DNA of 64,000 nt from Ctena decussata. Lineage: Eukaryota > Mollusca > Bivalvia > Lucinida > Lucinidae. Positions 48,176 to 57,371 of this stretch are shown one piece after another. Every line of letters starts with the position of its first letter. Positions within the stretch are counted from its first letter, which is position 1. The translations under genes and the position numbers were made by a program. The notes below the pieces were generated by a model. It was not told the origin of the DNA and searched no databases. It saw only the letters and a program-made list of their open reading frames with translations. The stretch lies in NCBI GenBank assembly GCA_963989385.1, contig OZ022503.1, forward strand, positions 54,806,858 to 54,870,857, read 5' to 3'.

Positions 48176-48395
48176 GGCACGACAAAACCAATAATGTGGT
48201 TGTGCGCCCAGTGCAGACCCAGATCAGTCTGGGCATCCGCATAGTTTGATCAGCCTCTTCGTTAAGTGCTCAATGGTAGCAAAGGGTCTAAGCTACCTCC
48301 ATGCGAACAGGGAAGACTCTGATCAGACCTCGTGGTCGGATCTGAGTATGCGCTGGGCACACAACCACATTGTTGGTTTCGTCGTGTCGCGGCTA
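48176..48395. mobile_element. Foldback MITE (family F240), copy 4, left arm truncated
   Basis: It starts within the left arm (GGCACGACAAAACCAATAATG) directly after copy 3 and ends with GTCGTGTCGCGGCTAAA. The two copies lie head-to-tail with no gap beyond the target duplication of copy 3. Confidence 0.8.
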
Positions 48396-48560
48396 AATTT
48401 TGATTACTGTAAGAAACGTTGCTACCAGAAAAATCCACGTCAACAAATTGATAACCGATTTCATCTCCGGCAAAAAGGATTCTACCCAGCCCCGGCTGAA
48501 ATGCTTTCAATTTAGACGATGGCTACAATTTCCTGAAAGTTTCATGACGATCAGTTTATA

Positions 48561-48676
48561 GATGAGTGAGTGAACTCGGTTTTAACGCCCCACCAACAAC
48601 GAGGTCATATGGAGACGGGACCTCGGTTTAAAGTCTCATCCGAAAGACCGGCGAAGCGGGGGATCGATCTTGCGAG
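48561..48676 (-). mobile_element. tRNA-derived SINE, family 3, body only
   Basis: It shares GAGTGAGTGA...TTTAACG(T/C)CCCAC(T/C)AACAAC and GGTCATATGGAGACGGGACC...AAGCGGGGGATCGATC with the copy at 54800-54942. The tRNA-like head is missing or unrecognisable. Confidence 0.7.
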
Positions 48677-48800
48677 TTGATAGCTGAAGGAGGAGTTGTA
48701 GCAACAAGATTTGTGTTGCTGAGCTGATCAAGGGATTTTAGTTTGATAGAAAAGGTCAAATCACTACCCGATCAAACATGGTCCGCTTCAGACTGTTAAT

Positions 48801-49036
48801 GAGCCGCGACACGAGAAAGCCAACAAAATGAAATATGCACCCAGCGAAGACTCAGATCAGCCTGGGCATCCACCAAGTCTGATCAAGACTATTCGCCGAG
48901 CGCTCAAAGGTAGCTAAGGTATAAAAGCTAACTCTATGCGGACAGCGAAGAATCTGATCCGACCGTTCGGATACCCAGGCTGATATGAGTCTGCACTGGG
49001 CGCGAAACTACTTCGTTGGTTTTCTCGTGTCGCGGC
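48801..49036. mobile_element. Foldback MITE (family F240), copy 5
   Basis: The arms are GAGCCGCGACACGAGAAA and TTTTCTCGTGTCGCGGCT, with a diverged core. The flanks TAAT and AAAT match at three of four positions. Confidence 0.85.
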
Positions 49037-49650
49037 TAAAATAACAGAATACTAAAAGTTTCCTGAGTGCTAAGCAGCGGTTAATGCATTTTATCAGATC
49101 CCGTTTTCCTTGAAAATGCAATGTGTGTAAATGAGTTAAAAAATAAAATATTGTTTAAACCAAATTTTCCTGAAAATCAGCAAAACCCTGTAGGAGTTGC
49201 GGCCACGAGATTTATCTCACGGGACTGAGCCAAGGCAGTAATCCTGCAAAAAGGGTCGTTTATGATCTACATCAGCTGTTGATAACAGTACCTTTAAACA
49301 AAAGCTGTCGCCTGACAGAATAGCTCGCCTGAATTAGTGCCTGTCCGTTGCACAGTCGCTATGGTGGTGAGGCTTGCAAATTGCATAAATCATGTCCATA
49401 ATGACAAGACAGTTATAAATAAAAGTTATCTCAGAAATGTCTTAAAATGGAATTAAAATAAAAACAAATTCAACATGGAATTCCAAAGTCCATGACCTTG
49501 AGGTCAAAGAACTGAGGGCTATGTGGTGGGTGAGTAGGTGAGAGCGGGGGTGGGGGGGGGGGATGCAGGATGTAGCGAAACCCTGAACCATTATCTAACA
49601 TCGTTCCAACCGGCTCAATTGTGGCACTATGAACTTATGTCTTGATAAAT

Positions 49651-49841
49651 GAGCCGCGACACGAGAAAACCAACAATGTGGTCATGCGCCCAGCACAGAC
49701 TCAGATCAGTCTGGGCATCTGCCCACTTTCATCAGACTCTGTGTAAAGTGCCCAAAGGGTAACTAAGGGTCTAAGCGGACATCGAAGACTCTGATCAGAC
49801 TGGGCGGATGCCACATTGTTGGTTTTCTCGTGTCGCGGCTC
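49651..49841. mobile_element. Foldback MITE (family F240), copy 6, exact 4-bp duplication AAAT, nested
   Basis: The arms GAGCCGCGACACGAGAAAAC and GTTTTCTCGTGTCGCGGCTC bound the element, with AAAT on both flanks (49647-49650 and 49842-49845). It is about 45 bp shorter than other copies because part of the right-hand inner arm is deleted. It is inserted in the Helitron-like element. Confidence 0.9.
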
Positions 49842-50179
49842 AAATATAAAATTCTAACCAAATTTTTTAAGACTAAGTTCTATGTCCATCCCTTGACGTC
49901 AAGGTAATCCAGTGGGGTTAGTATATAGTATTTTGTAAGAACTTAAACAAGTGTCTAACATCAGTTCAAGTGTAAACCTAACTAGTATGCAACTAGAAAA
50001 CTTTAATAAAAAAAATCCTAAGTCCATGACCTCGACAGCAAAGTTACTGAAATGGGTTGGGGTAGTATTATGTAAAACTCTGGACTAATATATAACTACA
50101 GTGCAAATATCAAACAAAACCATGCATGGGTTTGGGAGATATGGGTCATAAAAACAAAACAAAATATGACCATGTTATA

Positions 50180-50235
50180 ACATGTCCGACTATAAATAAA
50201 ATTTGTATTGTATTGTATTGTATTGTTAAACATTC
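50180..50235 (+). mobile_element. Retroelement 3' tail, (TGTAT)n
   Basis: GACTATAAATAAAATT followed by about four TGTAT units resembles the 3' end of a LINE or SINE with a pentanucleotide tail. Only the end is recognisable. Confidence 0.4.
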
Positions 50236-50727
50236 AACCCATAGAAAGACAATTTTCTAAGTCCAGGATCTTGACATCAAGGTTATTGAGTGGGGTGGGG
50301 TGATGCCTGGGAAAACTTTGGACCAATATCTTTCTTTATTTATATACTGCAATACGCCCTTGCAGGCATTCTAGACAGGTGCAGGCATTCTAGATATCTA
50401 GCTAAGAATCTATCCATGGGTTAAGGAGATATTGGGCTTTAAAAAACTTTAACCAAAACATCCAGTCCAAACAACGCCAATTTTCTAAGTCCATGACCTT
50501 GACATCAAGGTCACGCAGTGGGGTAGGGGAGGTACCCTGTAAAACTTTGGACCAATATATAACTACAGCGCACGTATCAAAAGAATATATCCATGGATTA
50601 AGGAGATACAGGCCTCTTGAAAACTTCAACCGAAACATCCAATCCGGACGCCGACGCCGACGCTGATGCCGACGCCAGGGTGAAAACAATAGCTCTTCCT
50701 GAACTTTCGTTCTGGCGAGCTTAAAAC

Positions 50728-52338
50728 CAGGAAACCAGTTGTAACATTAGATGAGAAGTGAGCACCATCTTTGCTGGGCAGAGCAAGGGCTGTAACTATG
50801 GTGAAAACAATTAGCAATCCGGTATAATATATATTAAATGTGCTGGGGCCGAGTTAGTTTAAACATAATTTATTTCAACAAACTGTAGTTATACCAAGCT
50901 CACATGCATATGTATTTCGGAAGCCACGAAGTCGACCAAATTAATCATTTTTTGTGGAAAAAAGGGCTGGGGGTATGTGTATGTTCATGAATTTAAACCT
51001 AAATGCTTTATGCCTGAACTGACTTAATCGGTTCTAGGGCGAAACTTTGCTATCACAGCATCATTCTGATAAAAAATATAACATGTACGGTAAACTCTCG
51101 ATATCTCGAAGTCAAAATTCATTTCAAGACTGCTCTCCATGCCTCGATAGCAGTCCAGCCTCCGTCCACAGCGTAACAAGCCACGGGTGTATATAGTTTT
51201 AACATGTAAATACTGGAACTTTTTACTGTACATACTCTTGAGAGGTGACTGTCTTGTCCTAACCTCACCGTGGTCAAAGTTACATTCCAGTATTGGATTT
51301 CTGACCTGTATCCGGAAGATGAAGATGAAACTTTTGATATCTTAAAGACAGAACATCTCTGCCGGGGGGGTCTGGTTCCCAGCTCATGAAATGTACAGGT
51401 AACCAGACCTGATTGTGGGCGGAGCTTATCCTACTAGGGGAAAAGACCTAGTGTCATAAACTGATAAGGGTCAATAATTGTAATATACATCTTTTAATAC
51501 ACAGCTGTTTTATTGATCATCATAGATAAGAAATGTGTGAAAAAGAAAACAACTGAAAATATACCCCATTTTTCAGGGAGATAAAAATGAAAACGGAACA
51601 GTTGCTTCGCCTGAAAGTATATGCATTCTGCTTTCTGTAGAATTCAAATGATTGATAAAAGAAAATAAAAAGAAAATGACATCAGTGAAGTAAACAGTAT
51701 GCTCCAATTCACATATAATGATGAAGATTACATATGATTTTGACCAACATTTGAATTAATGTTCTAATTTCAGGGGAAAATAAATAATTTATTTATTGTA
51801 TCATGCCAGTATGTTCATTAATTACTTCAGTGTGTTTCTGTATTTTCCACTGAATTACCTTCAAAATTATTTACTCAGAATCATGAATTTCAAGAATGTT
51901 TGATGAATTTATTCAACTTTCTCAATTTATAATTACTGCAACCTTGTCATTTACAACATTCTTTTTATTTGTCTGATATCAAATGATATCAAATATAGAA
52001 ATATTCAAAATAAAAGTTAATACAGATTTTAATGTGGTAAACTTATTTAATATTTAATATTTACTCATCTAAGTGTTTGTTTGCTGATGTTGATAATTTT
52101 GTTTGTATGTAATTAATATATCCAATAAGAAATAAAACTCTTTTCTTACATCTTGCTTTAATTGTTTATTGTGACCTATTATGTTGTTTTATGGCATGTG
52201 GCAAACATTACCTAGGTGTGAAACAGTGTGGTCACCTATCAATAAGTACCTGTCAATCAAAATGATGTCACACTAGCTAGTATGACAGGGACCAATCAAA
52301 TCTCATATTAGAGCTCTTTACTCTACCAAGGTCAGACA
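50728..52338. other. No gene recognised; AT-rich intergenic sequence
   Basis: There is no frame with a recognisable motif. The interval 51500-52200 is strongly AT-rich. Confidence 0.35.
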
Positions 52339-52351
52339 AAGACTGAACAGG

Positions 52352-52441
52352 TTCTGTTCTGTTCAATTCTCGTATCGACGTTACCCAAGTGGCTCAACGG
52401 TACCTAACCATAGTTGCACACCTGGCGCCGTGTGTCCGTCC
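52352..52441 (-). mobile_element. Small retroposon (family R93), copy 3, with perfect 13-bp target duplication
   Basis: On the minus strand it reads GGACGGACACACGGCGCCAGG ... GAGAATTGAAC with AGAAC tail units. AAGACTGAACAGG flanks it exactly at 52339-52351 and 52442-52454. Confidence 0.92.
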
Positions 52442-52454
52442 AAGACTGAACAGG

Positions 52455-53326
52455 TATAGATTTTGTGGCCTTTTATAGTCCTGTCCCTGTCTTTAATGTA
52501 AATATTCTGGTCTCAGAAAATTTACTTTGAGATACCAGTATTTCAAGATAACTTGAGTTGAAAAGTAAATAAAAATTGGTAATTTGTTCACAATATTTGT
52601 CTAATCAAAAGAGGGTACTTGAGATTCAATGTTTGAGATAAAGAGAATCAAACTGCTACCAGACTATGAAGATGCGCAGGCCTTTGACGGCTAAAATGAT
52701 TTCCGCCCCCATAATATGGCCGGACACCGGTGCCGGGTGTGTGCAACTATGGATACGTTCCGCTGCTATCGGTTATCTTTTGAACTCTTTTTGGCAAAAA
52801 TCATATAAGATGTCAATGTTTATATGTGTCTAAACATTGTTTGATTTTGCTCACCATGTTCTTAACAAAGACAAAAGTAGTATAAGGGCCTCTAAATTTC
52901 AGGGTTGCAATATTTAAGGGTTCACGGTAAAGCCACCAGATGCCAAAATATTTGCATTTCCATCAAACTTTTGACGAATCATTATATGTTTATAGTACTA
53001 CACATGAACCGTTGAAATCTGGTAGAATGTGAAGAATGATTTTTCAAAGCAAGGCATGACAAACTGATTTTAAATGTTATTTTAACAATATGCCACCCCT
53101 CTTATATTTAAGGAGCTGTAAAAAAGATAACTTTTGCCAATATTTTTGAAATTTCCATTGAAAGCTAGTAAATGACAACTAATTACATTTGTGTTAAGCA
53201 CGCATGCGCAGGTTTACCCTAAGTATCTTAGGCTCTGAATTTTTCGATCGCTCCTCGTAAGTGGCCGGCCTTATTCTCACCCAAGCGGACACATATCGTT
53301 GAATATATTCAAAATCACGAAACGAT
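52455..53326. other. Mostly unannotated; contains a partial R93 copy
   Basis: Around 52721-52775 a degraded GGACACCGGTGCCGGGTGTGTGC...ATGGATACGTTCCG matches the first half of the R93 retroposon, without a tail. The rest shows no recognisable feature. Confidence 0.4.
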
Positions 53327-53330
53327 GGAT

Positions 53331-53497
53331 GGATGAGGTAGCTCAGTAGGTTAAGCGCTGCCCTGATCTAGCGGCCCGGGTTCGAGCTACGCTTTCCAAT
53401 CGTAAATGGGGTTTCCATTGCATACAGCCTTTCATTATCACCCATCCATCGTCCTGGTATGACTGATATATTGTTAAAAAGAACGTAAAATCACAAG
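53331..53497 (+). mobile_element. tRNA-derived SINE, family 1, plus-strand copy
   Basis: Box A (TAGCTCAGTAGGTTAAGCGC) and box B (GGGTTCGAGCT) are followed by the family body (GGGGTTTCCATTGCATACAG, CTTTCATTATCA, GTTAAAAAGAACGTAAAATC). Target duplication is not clear. Confidence 0.8.
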
Positions 53498-53590
53498 TGG
53501 GCTTCACAATGCCGTATTGGCGTCGAGACGACGTCGTTTTAACATCTTTGTCTGCAGGAATGATAAATAAAGAAACATAAATCAACTTAC

Positions 53591-53695
53591 CATCTCCATG
53601 ATCCCTTTCTTGCAACTTTCGCGGTCGTTGTGAACATGCAGGGAGGCCAAGACATGTGATCGCTCAAAATGCAGCGCCCGTCTTGAGAAAAACAT
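53591..53695 (-). CDS. Candidate first coding exon of a minus-strand gene (unidentified)
   Basis: On the minus strand an ATG at 53695 opens exactly 35 codons and is followed by a consensus donor (GAGATG then GTAAGTTG at 53590). The ATG has A at -3 and an in-frame TGA nine bases upstream, so it would be the true start. The peptide begins MFFSRRALHFERSHV and ends CKKGIMEM. The start is basic and hydrophobic, resembling a mitochondrial presequence, but that is only a compositional impression. The region upstream (53740-53960) is richer in CpG than its surroundings, as expected of a promoter. I do not recognise the protein. Downstream exons would lie to the left; candidates are 44070-44159 and 6771-6860. 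It could be a chance frame. Confidence 0.33.
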
Positions 53696-53739
53696 CTTCT
53701 TTCAAAGCGTAAACAACACATAACTAGACAAGACTGCAT

Positions 53740-53960
53740 ACTATGCGCAGTATTGCAAGGGTATGCGTGTTTTCTTTTATTCTCAGGACGACCGGAGCGC
53801 GGTCGGACCAGACTGGGCAATGCGCAAGCTGGTCTAACATACGCAGTTCGCACGCGCCTGAAGTCAGCTTTTCTCAATGCACAGTGCACGGGCGTCATTT
53901 CAGCCAATGCCTTTCGCTCACGAAAAGGTCCGTGTGCTTAATCCTGCATATGATCCGCGT
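53740..53960 (-). promoter_or_regulatory. CpG-rich interval upstream of the candidate first exon
   Basis: Several CpGs are concentrated here (for example CGACCGGAGCGCGGTCGG and GCACGCGCC), immediately upstream, on the minus strand, of the candidate start at 53695. It is suggestive of a promoter only in combination with that exon. Confidence 0.2.
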
Positions 53961-54265
53961 TGTGATAAATTGACCTTCAGGACTTTGTGTATAAGAAGAT
54001 CCGCCTGTGCATATTGCACGCTCTGTTTAAATCGCGGATTGATCTTAGACCTTTGCCGTTGTAAGAACACTGCACATGCCCTAACCAGGTCTCACTGACT
54101 GGCCAAGGCTTTAACTTTCCGTATAAAAAGTCTTCTAGATATTTCTTTTTCTTTTCACGATGCAATTCAGAATGACCTAGCCTAAAGCATGGCATGAGCT
54201 CATGGGCTTGTACGGGCTGTTTTTCTTATCTTAGAAGCTCTAAATGTTTGGACAGATAGGTCAGG
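53961..54265. other. No recognisable feature
   Basis: Intergenic sequence without motif-bearing frames. Confidence 0.3.
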
Positions 54266-54333
54266 GCAAACAGTGAAGACCAAGATCAGACTGCTCCTGA
54301 AGGAGCATTTTGATTAGTGTCTACACTGTTTGC
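54266..54333. mobile_element. Short palindromic element (about 68 bp), copy 2
   Basis: GCAAACAGT..GATCAGACTGCTCCTGAAGGAGC...CTGTTTGC is the same stem-loop element as 43684-43751, with about 70-80% visible similarity. Confidence 0.7.
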
Positions 54334-54368
54334 CATCAAAAATATATTTCTTAAAGGACAGAGATCCC

Positions 54369-54466
54369 CAGCAGGCACACAACATTGAATCAACCTTGAT
54401 TCAACGCCATGACGTTGAATCAAGGTTGATTCAAGGTAAATTCAAGGCTGTTTATCCAGTGGGAAG
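54369..54466. mobile_element. Stand-alone GTTGAATCAAGGTTGATTCAA element related to the satellite module
   Basis: It begins CCCAGCAGGCACACAAC, has three alternating GAATCAACCTTGATTCAA-type half-sites with a GCCATGACG spacer, and ends TATCCAGTGGGA. The CACACAAC..TTGAATCAACGT..ATTCAA order is the same as in each satellite monomer (for example 3600-3740), while the flanking modules of the satellite are absent. Confidence 0.6.
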
Positions 54467-54585
54467 GTAACCATTTATATAAAGTGTCCTAAGTTTTCGA
54501 GTTTTTTTTCGGTTTGCAGGGATAACACCCGTAGACAGAGTTTTTAAATTTCTTTCTTTTTTTGTCGCAGTGATGTATAGATGGG

Positions 54586-54795
54586 TGGATGACTTCGCGA
54601 TCTTACGTCCTTTTCAACAGGAGCTCAGTCTCACAGGGCGATGGGAGGATATGATTATGACAGGCTCTATGCACTGAAGCGCCATATATATAGGTTAAGA
54701 CTGAACCTCAGCTCTAGCGGGACTTTAACTCGCCAGTCGCCACCCCGTGATCCGAAGACGGGGGAGCTAGTAGGCGCTGACGCTTGTGGAAGGAC
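54586..54795 (-). mobile_element. tRNA-derived SINE, family 1, degraded copy
   Basis: On the minus strand a degraded head (GCGCCTACTAGCTCC region) is followed by the family body, recognisable by ATTATGACAGGCTC..GCACTGAAGC, GGGCGATGGG and TCTTACGTCCTTTTCAACAG as read on the plus strand. An internal ATATATAT tract and a duplicated region near the head make it longer than the other copies. Confidence 0.6.
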
Positions 54796-54799
54796 GGCG

Positions 54800-54942
54800 A
54801 GTGAGTGAGATTAATCGGGTTTAACGTCCCACTAACAACAAGGTCATATGGAGACGGGACCTCGGTTTAAAGTCTCATCCGATAGACCGGAGAAGCGGGG
54901 GATCGATCTTGCGACCAATGGCTTGGTAGTCGGAGTGTTATC
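54800..54942 (-). mobile_element. tRNA-derived SINE, family 3, 3' part (split by a transposon)
   Basis: The body matches 48561-48676. Reading outward on the minus strand it continues to the box B region (GGTCGCAAGATCGATCCCC) and part of the head, then is interrupted at 54942. The rest of the head, with box A-like TATAGTGTAATGGATAAC, resumes at 55992-56020 after the inserted element. The two parts join seamlessly through the TTATC target site. Confidence 0.8.
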
Positions 54943-55991
54943 TGTCAGAGAGTGGTTTTTCCCCCTTCCCCCCGGAAAAATGGCTATAGGAAGGACGACT
55001 ATATAGTGGATTGTCCGGACCTCATAGAGCCACTTTTCCCCCATAGTCCCTTTTCCCCCACGGGGAAATTGACAATTAGTGAATTTTGTATGACTATTGG
55101 TAGTTGGCGGAACGGAACGAAACGGACCGTAATAGAACAGAGACATTTCACGGAATTAATCGCATTAGACATGCATCGGTTTTCTCGACGAAGGTAATAA
55201 ACGTGATTAATTCCAAAAAATCAATATGCAAATTTAGCAACCGTATTTTTATAATAATCAATAATTACAAATTAAGAACTGAGCAAGGTGCAAATTCTTC
55301 CCATCGCAGATATTTATATAGGTACACATACGCATGCAAGCTTACAGGAAGATGTACGAACGGGTGTTTTGTCCAGTTATGTTTGATTTAGCAGGCAGTT
55401 TATTACAATGAAAATAATAATCGGAGGTGTGTCACGATGGGACTCGATCCCACGACTCCTGCATGAAAGGCGAACACTAGTCCAGGCACTCCGATGCGCG
55501 CACGCACATATGAACGCTTGTACAAACACAAATTTATACAAATTTATGCTCACAACCACGTACACTCATAGCCGTTTTTGGCTAAAATGGAAAAGCGAAA
55601 TGTATGCCTGTTTTCCCCGAAACAAAAATCAGACTGATGGACACATACATGCATGCGGTTCTAGCATCTGTTATCCATCGATGTTTTACGGACAGATACT
55701 CGTATTTTGTTTCACCTCACTACTATGATTGGAGAAGGAGGAAATTCCACTATGTAGCGTGTATTTCTGCAATCATATTACCAGGGGGAAAATCCACTAT
55801 AGAGGGGAAAAACGGCTATGCAAAAACACCTATAGTAGATTTTCCCCGGGGAAAATTGGCTATATAGTCATATTTCCGGGGGGAAATTCTACTATATAGC
55901 CATTTTTCCGGTGGGAAATTCTACTATGGAAAAATCATAGTCATTTTTCCGGGGGGAAAAACTACTAGGGGGGGAAAGCTACTCTCTGACA
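54943..55991. mobile_element. 1049-bp non-autonomous TIR transposon with 5-bp target duplication, inserted in a SINE
   Basis: The termini TGTCAGAGAGTGG and CTACTCTCTGACA are inverted repeats. TTATC occurs directly outside both (54938-54942 and 55992-55996), and the interrupted SINE gives the empty site. Subterminal regions at both ends are packed with short GGCTATATAG / TTTTTCCGGGGGGAAA motifs in both orientations, especially 55779-55975. No transposase frame is visible. A tRNA-like sequence lies inside (55421-55496). The 5-bp duplication and TGTCAGAG ends do not let me name a superfamily. Confidence 0.85.
55421..55496 (-). mobile_element. tRNA-like sequence (SINE head) inside the TIR transposon
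   Basis: On the minus strand CATCGGAGTGCC...TAGTGTTCGCCTTTCATGC...GGGATCGAGTCCC...CACACCTCCGA has paired ends (CGGAG/CTCCG), a box A-like TAGTGTTCGCC and a good box B. It is likely a SINE head or tRNA pseudogene carried by the element, not a functional tRNA gene. Confidence 0.5.
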
Positions 55992-56020
55992 TTATCCATT
56001 ACACTATACAGCCGCTCTTT
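55992..56020 (-). mobile_element. tRNA-derived SINE, family 3, 5' head part (split)
   Basis: On the minus strand GGCTGTATAGTGTAATGGAT is the box A part of the SINE at 54800-54942, separated from it by the 1049-bp transposon. Confidence 0.75.
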
Positions 56021-56195
56021 GGAAGGACAGTAAACTGTTGGGTAAGCGCTGGCTTATTACTGTGCACACTGCACCGGTTTCGAATTCTGCCGGCGGCGAA
56101 TAAAATGGAGCTCTGTTGCACACCGCCTTTCATTATCATCATACCTTCGGCTCGATATGTCTGAATTATAGATTATAGAGACGTAACACTCATTG
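56018..56195 (+). mobile_element. tRNA-derived SINE, family 1, diverged copy
   Basis: Box A-like GTTGGGTAAGCGCTGG and box B-like CGGTTTCGAATTC are followed by AAAATGGAGCTCTGTTGCAC and CTTTCATTATCATCATACC, matching the family body. Confidence 0.65.
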
Positions 56196-56328
56196 CCATT
56201 CAACTATCTCTAAAATCTCTTTGTCTTTCTACCATTTTGTATGATAGTTCGGCGCCTTAATGAGTGGTCACAAACACAGTCGCCTGTGGTGACGCTCCGC
56301 TCCTTAATATGGCCAATCACAGGAGTCA

Positions 56329-56356
56329 GGGTGTGTGTGTGTGTGTGTGTGTGTGT
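56329..56356. repeat. (GT)n microsatellite
   Basis: About 13 GT units are visible. Confidence 0.95.
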
Positions 56357-56495
56357 TTTTCTCTGTGCATCCGGATGTCTCGTCGCCTGTAGTGGCGCAA
56401 TTGATTGGAAGCAGAATGTCTTGTAAATAACAGAGACGCTTGTTGGTCCGTATTTATGTTCTTTTTCACATGCTAGTTGTTGTTCATGCACATTT

Positions 56496-56729
56496 GAGCC
56501 GCGACACGACAAAACTAACAATGTAGTTGTGCGCCCAGCGCAGACTCAGATCAGCCTGGGCATCCGCCCAGTCTGATCAGAGTCTTCGCTGTCCGCATGG
56601 AGGTAGCTTAGATCTTTAGCTACCCTTTCAGATCTTAACGAAGAGTCTGATTAAACTGGGCAGATGCCCAGGCTGATCTGAGTATGCCCTGGGCGCACAA
56701 CCACATTATTGGTTTTGTCGTGTCGGCTC
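56496..56729. mobile_element. Foldback MITE (family F240), copy 7, exact 4-bp duplication ATTT
   Basis: The arms GAGCCGCGACACGACAAAAC and GGTTTTGTCGTGTCGGCTC (one CG lost) bound the element, and ATTT flanks it on both sides (56492-56495 and 56730-56733). The core is in the opposite orientation to most copies (CTTCGCTGTCCGCATGGAGG first). Confidence 0.88.
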
Positions 56730-56734
56730 ATTTA

Positions 56735-57136
56735 TATGCGCACATTTTAGCTTTATTGATATATTCAGTGCTCCTCTGTATTGGGGTGTTGGGGGGGGGG
56801 GGGGGGGGAATAATAATAATGATAATAAAAATATAAACAACAAGAACGATCTTTAAAAAAAGATTATCGGTGCAGATTAAATGCAAGTGTGTTTTGTAAT
56901 ACTGTATGTAATATGTGATAAATCATGCTGCTAACGTCACAGTTCGCAAGTTTCGCGTATTGATGACGTCGGATGTAAACACATCCGCCTCAAAATAGTC
57001 CTTTGGAAAACTTCACAATATCCTTCATATGTTAGAATCGAAATAATTTTTCATTAAATTATCGTAGATAACCCCATGTGCTGTCGGGCAGATACAAATA
57101 TTAATTCATCCCGGCTTCGCCGTCGTGAGTTAATAT
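56735..57136. other. No gene recognised; poly-G run
   Basis: It contains an 18-G run (56791-56808) followed by an AAT/ATA-rich stretch. No coding frame is supported. Confidence 0.35.
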
Positions 57137-57371
57137 GAGCCGCGACACGAGAAAACCAACAATGTGGTTGTGCGCCAATGGCAGACTCAGATCAGCCTGA
57201 ACATCCGCCCAGTCTGATCAGACTTCGCTAAGCGCTTGAAGGGTAGCTAAGGGTCCAAGCTACCTTCATGCGGACAGCGAAGACTCTGATCAGACTTGGC
57301 GGATGCCCAGGCTGATCTGAGTCTGCGCTGGGAGCACATCCACATTGTTGGTTTTCTCGTGTCGCGGCTCA
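57137..57371. mobile_element. Foldback MITE (family F240), copy 8
   Basis: The arms GAGCCGCGACACGAGAAAAC and GTTTTCTCGTGTCGCGGCTC are perfect inverted repeats over 20 bp and continue inward through CAACAATGTGG. The flanks ATAT and AATT do not match. Confidence 0.9.

Larger units (their letters stand above)
49320..50727 (+). mobile_element. Helitron-like element with tandem cores, copy 1
   Basis: Several diverged units containing AAGTCCATGACCTTGACATC...GGGGT(G/T)GGG..GTA...AAAACTTTGGACCAATAT are followed by a GACGCC microsatellite (50648-50676). A terminal hairpin follows, with TCCTGAACTTTCGTTCTGG flanked by AGCTC/GAGCT. A short inverse match, TAGCTCGCCTGAA, lies at about 49328-49340 and may be the left subterminal repeat. 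The unit spacing is about 140-240 bp after removing the nested F240 copy at 49651-49841. No Rep/helicase coding is present, so it is non-autonomous. Confidence 0.6.

Noticed and set aside
53587..53907. 106-codon minus-strand frame overlapping the candidate first exon
   Set aside because: It is in a different frame from the exon that ends in phase at the GTAAGT donor, and it lacks recognisable motifs. The 35-codon frame was preferred because of its start context and donor.
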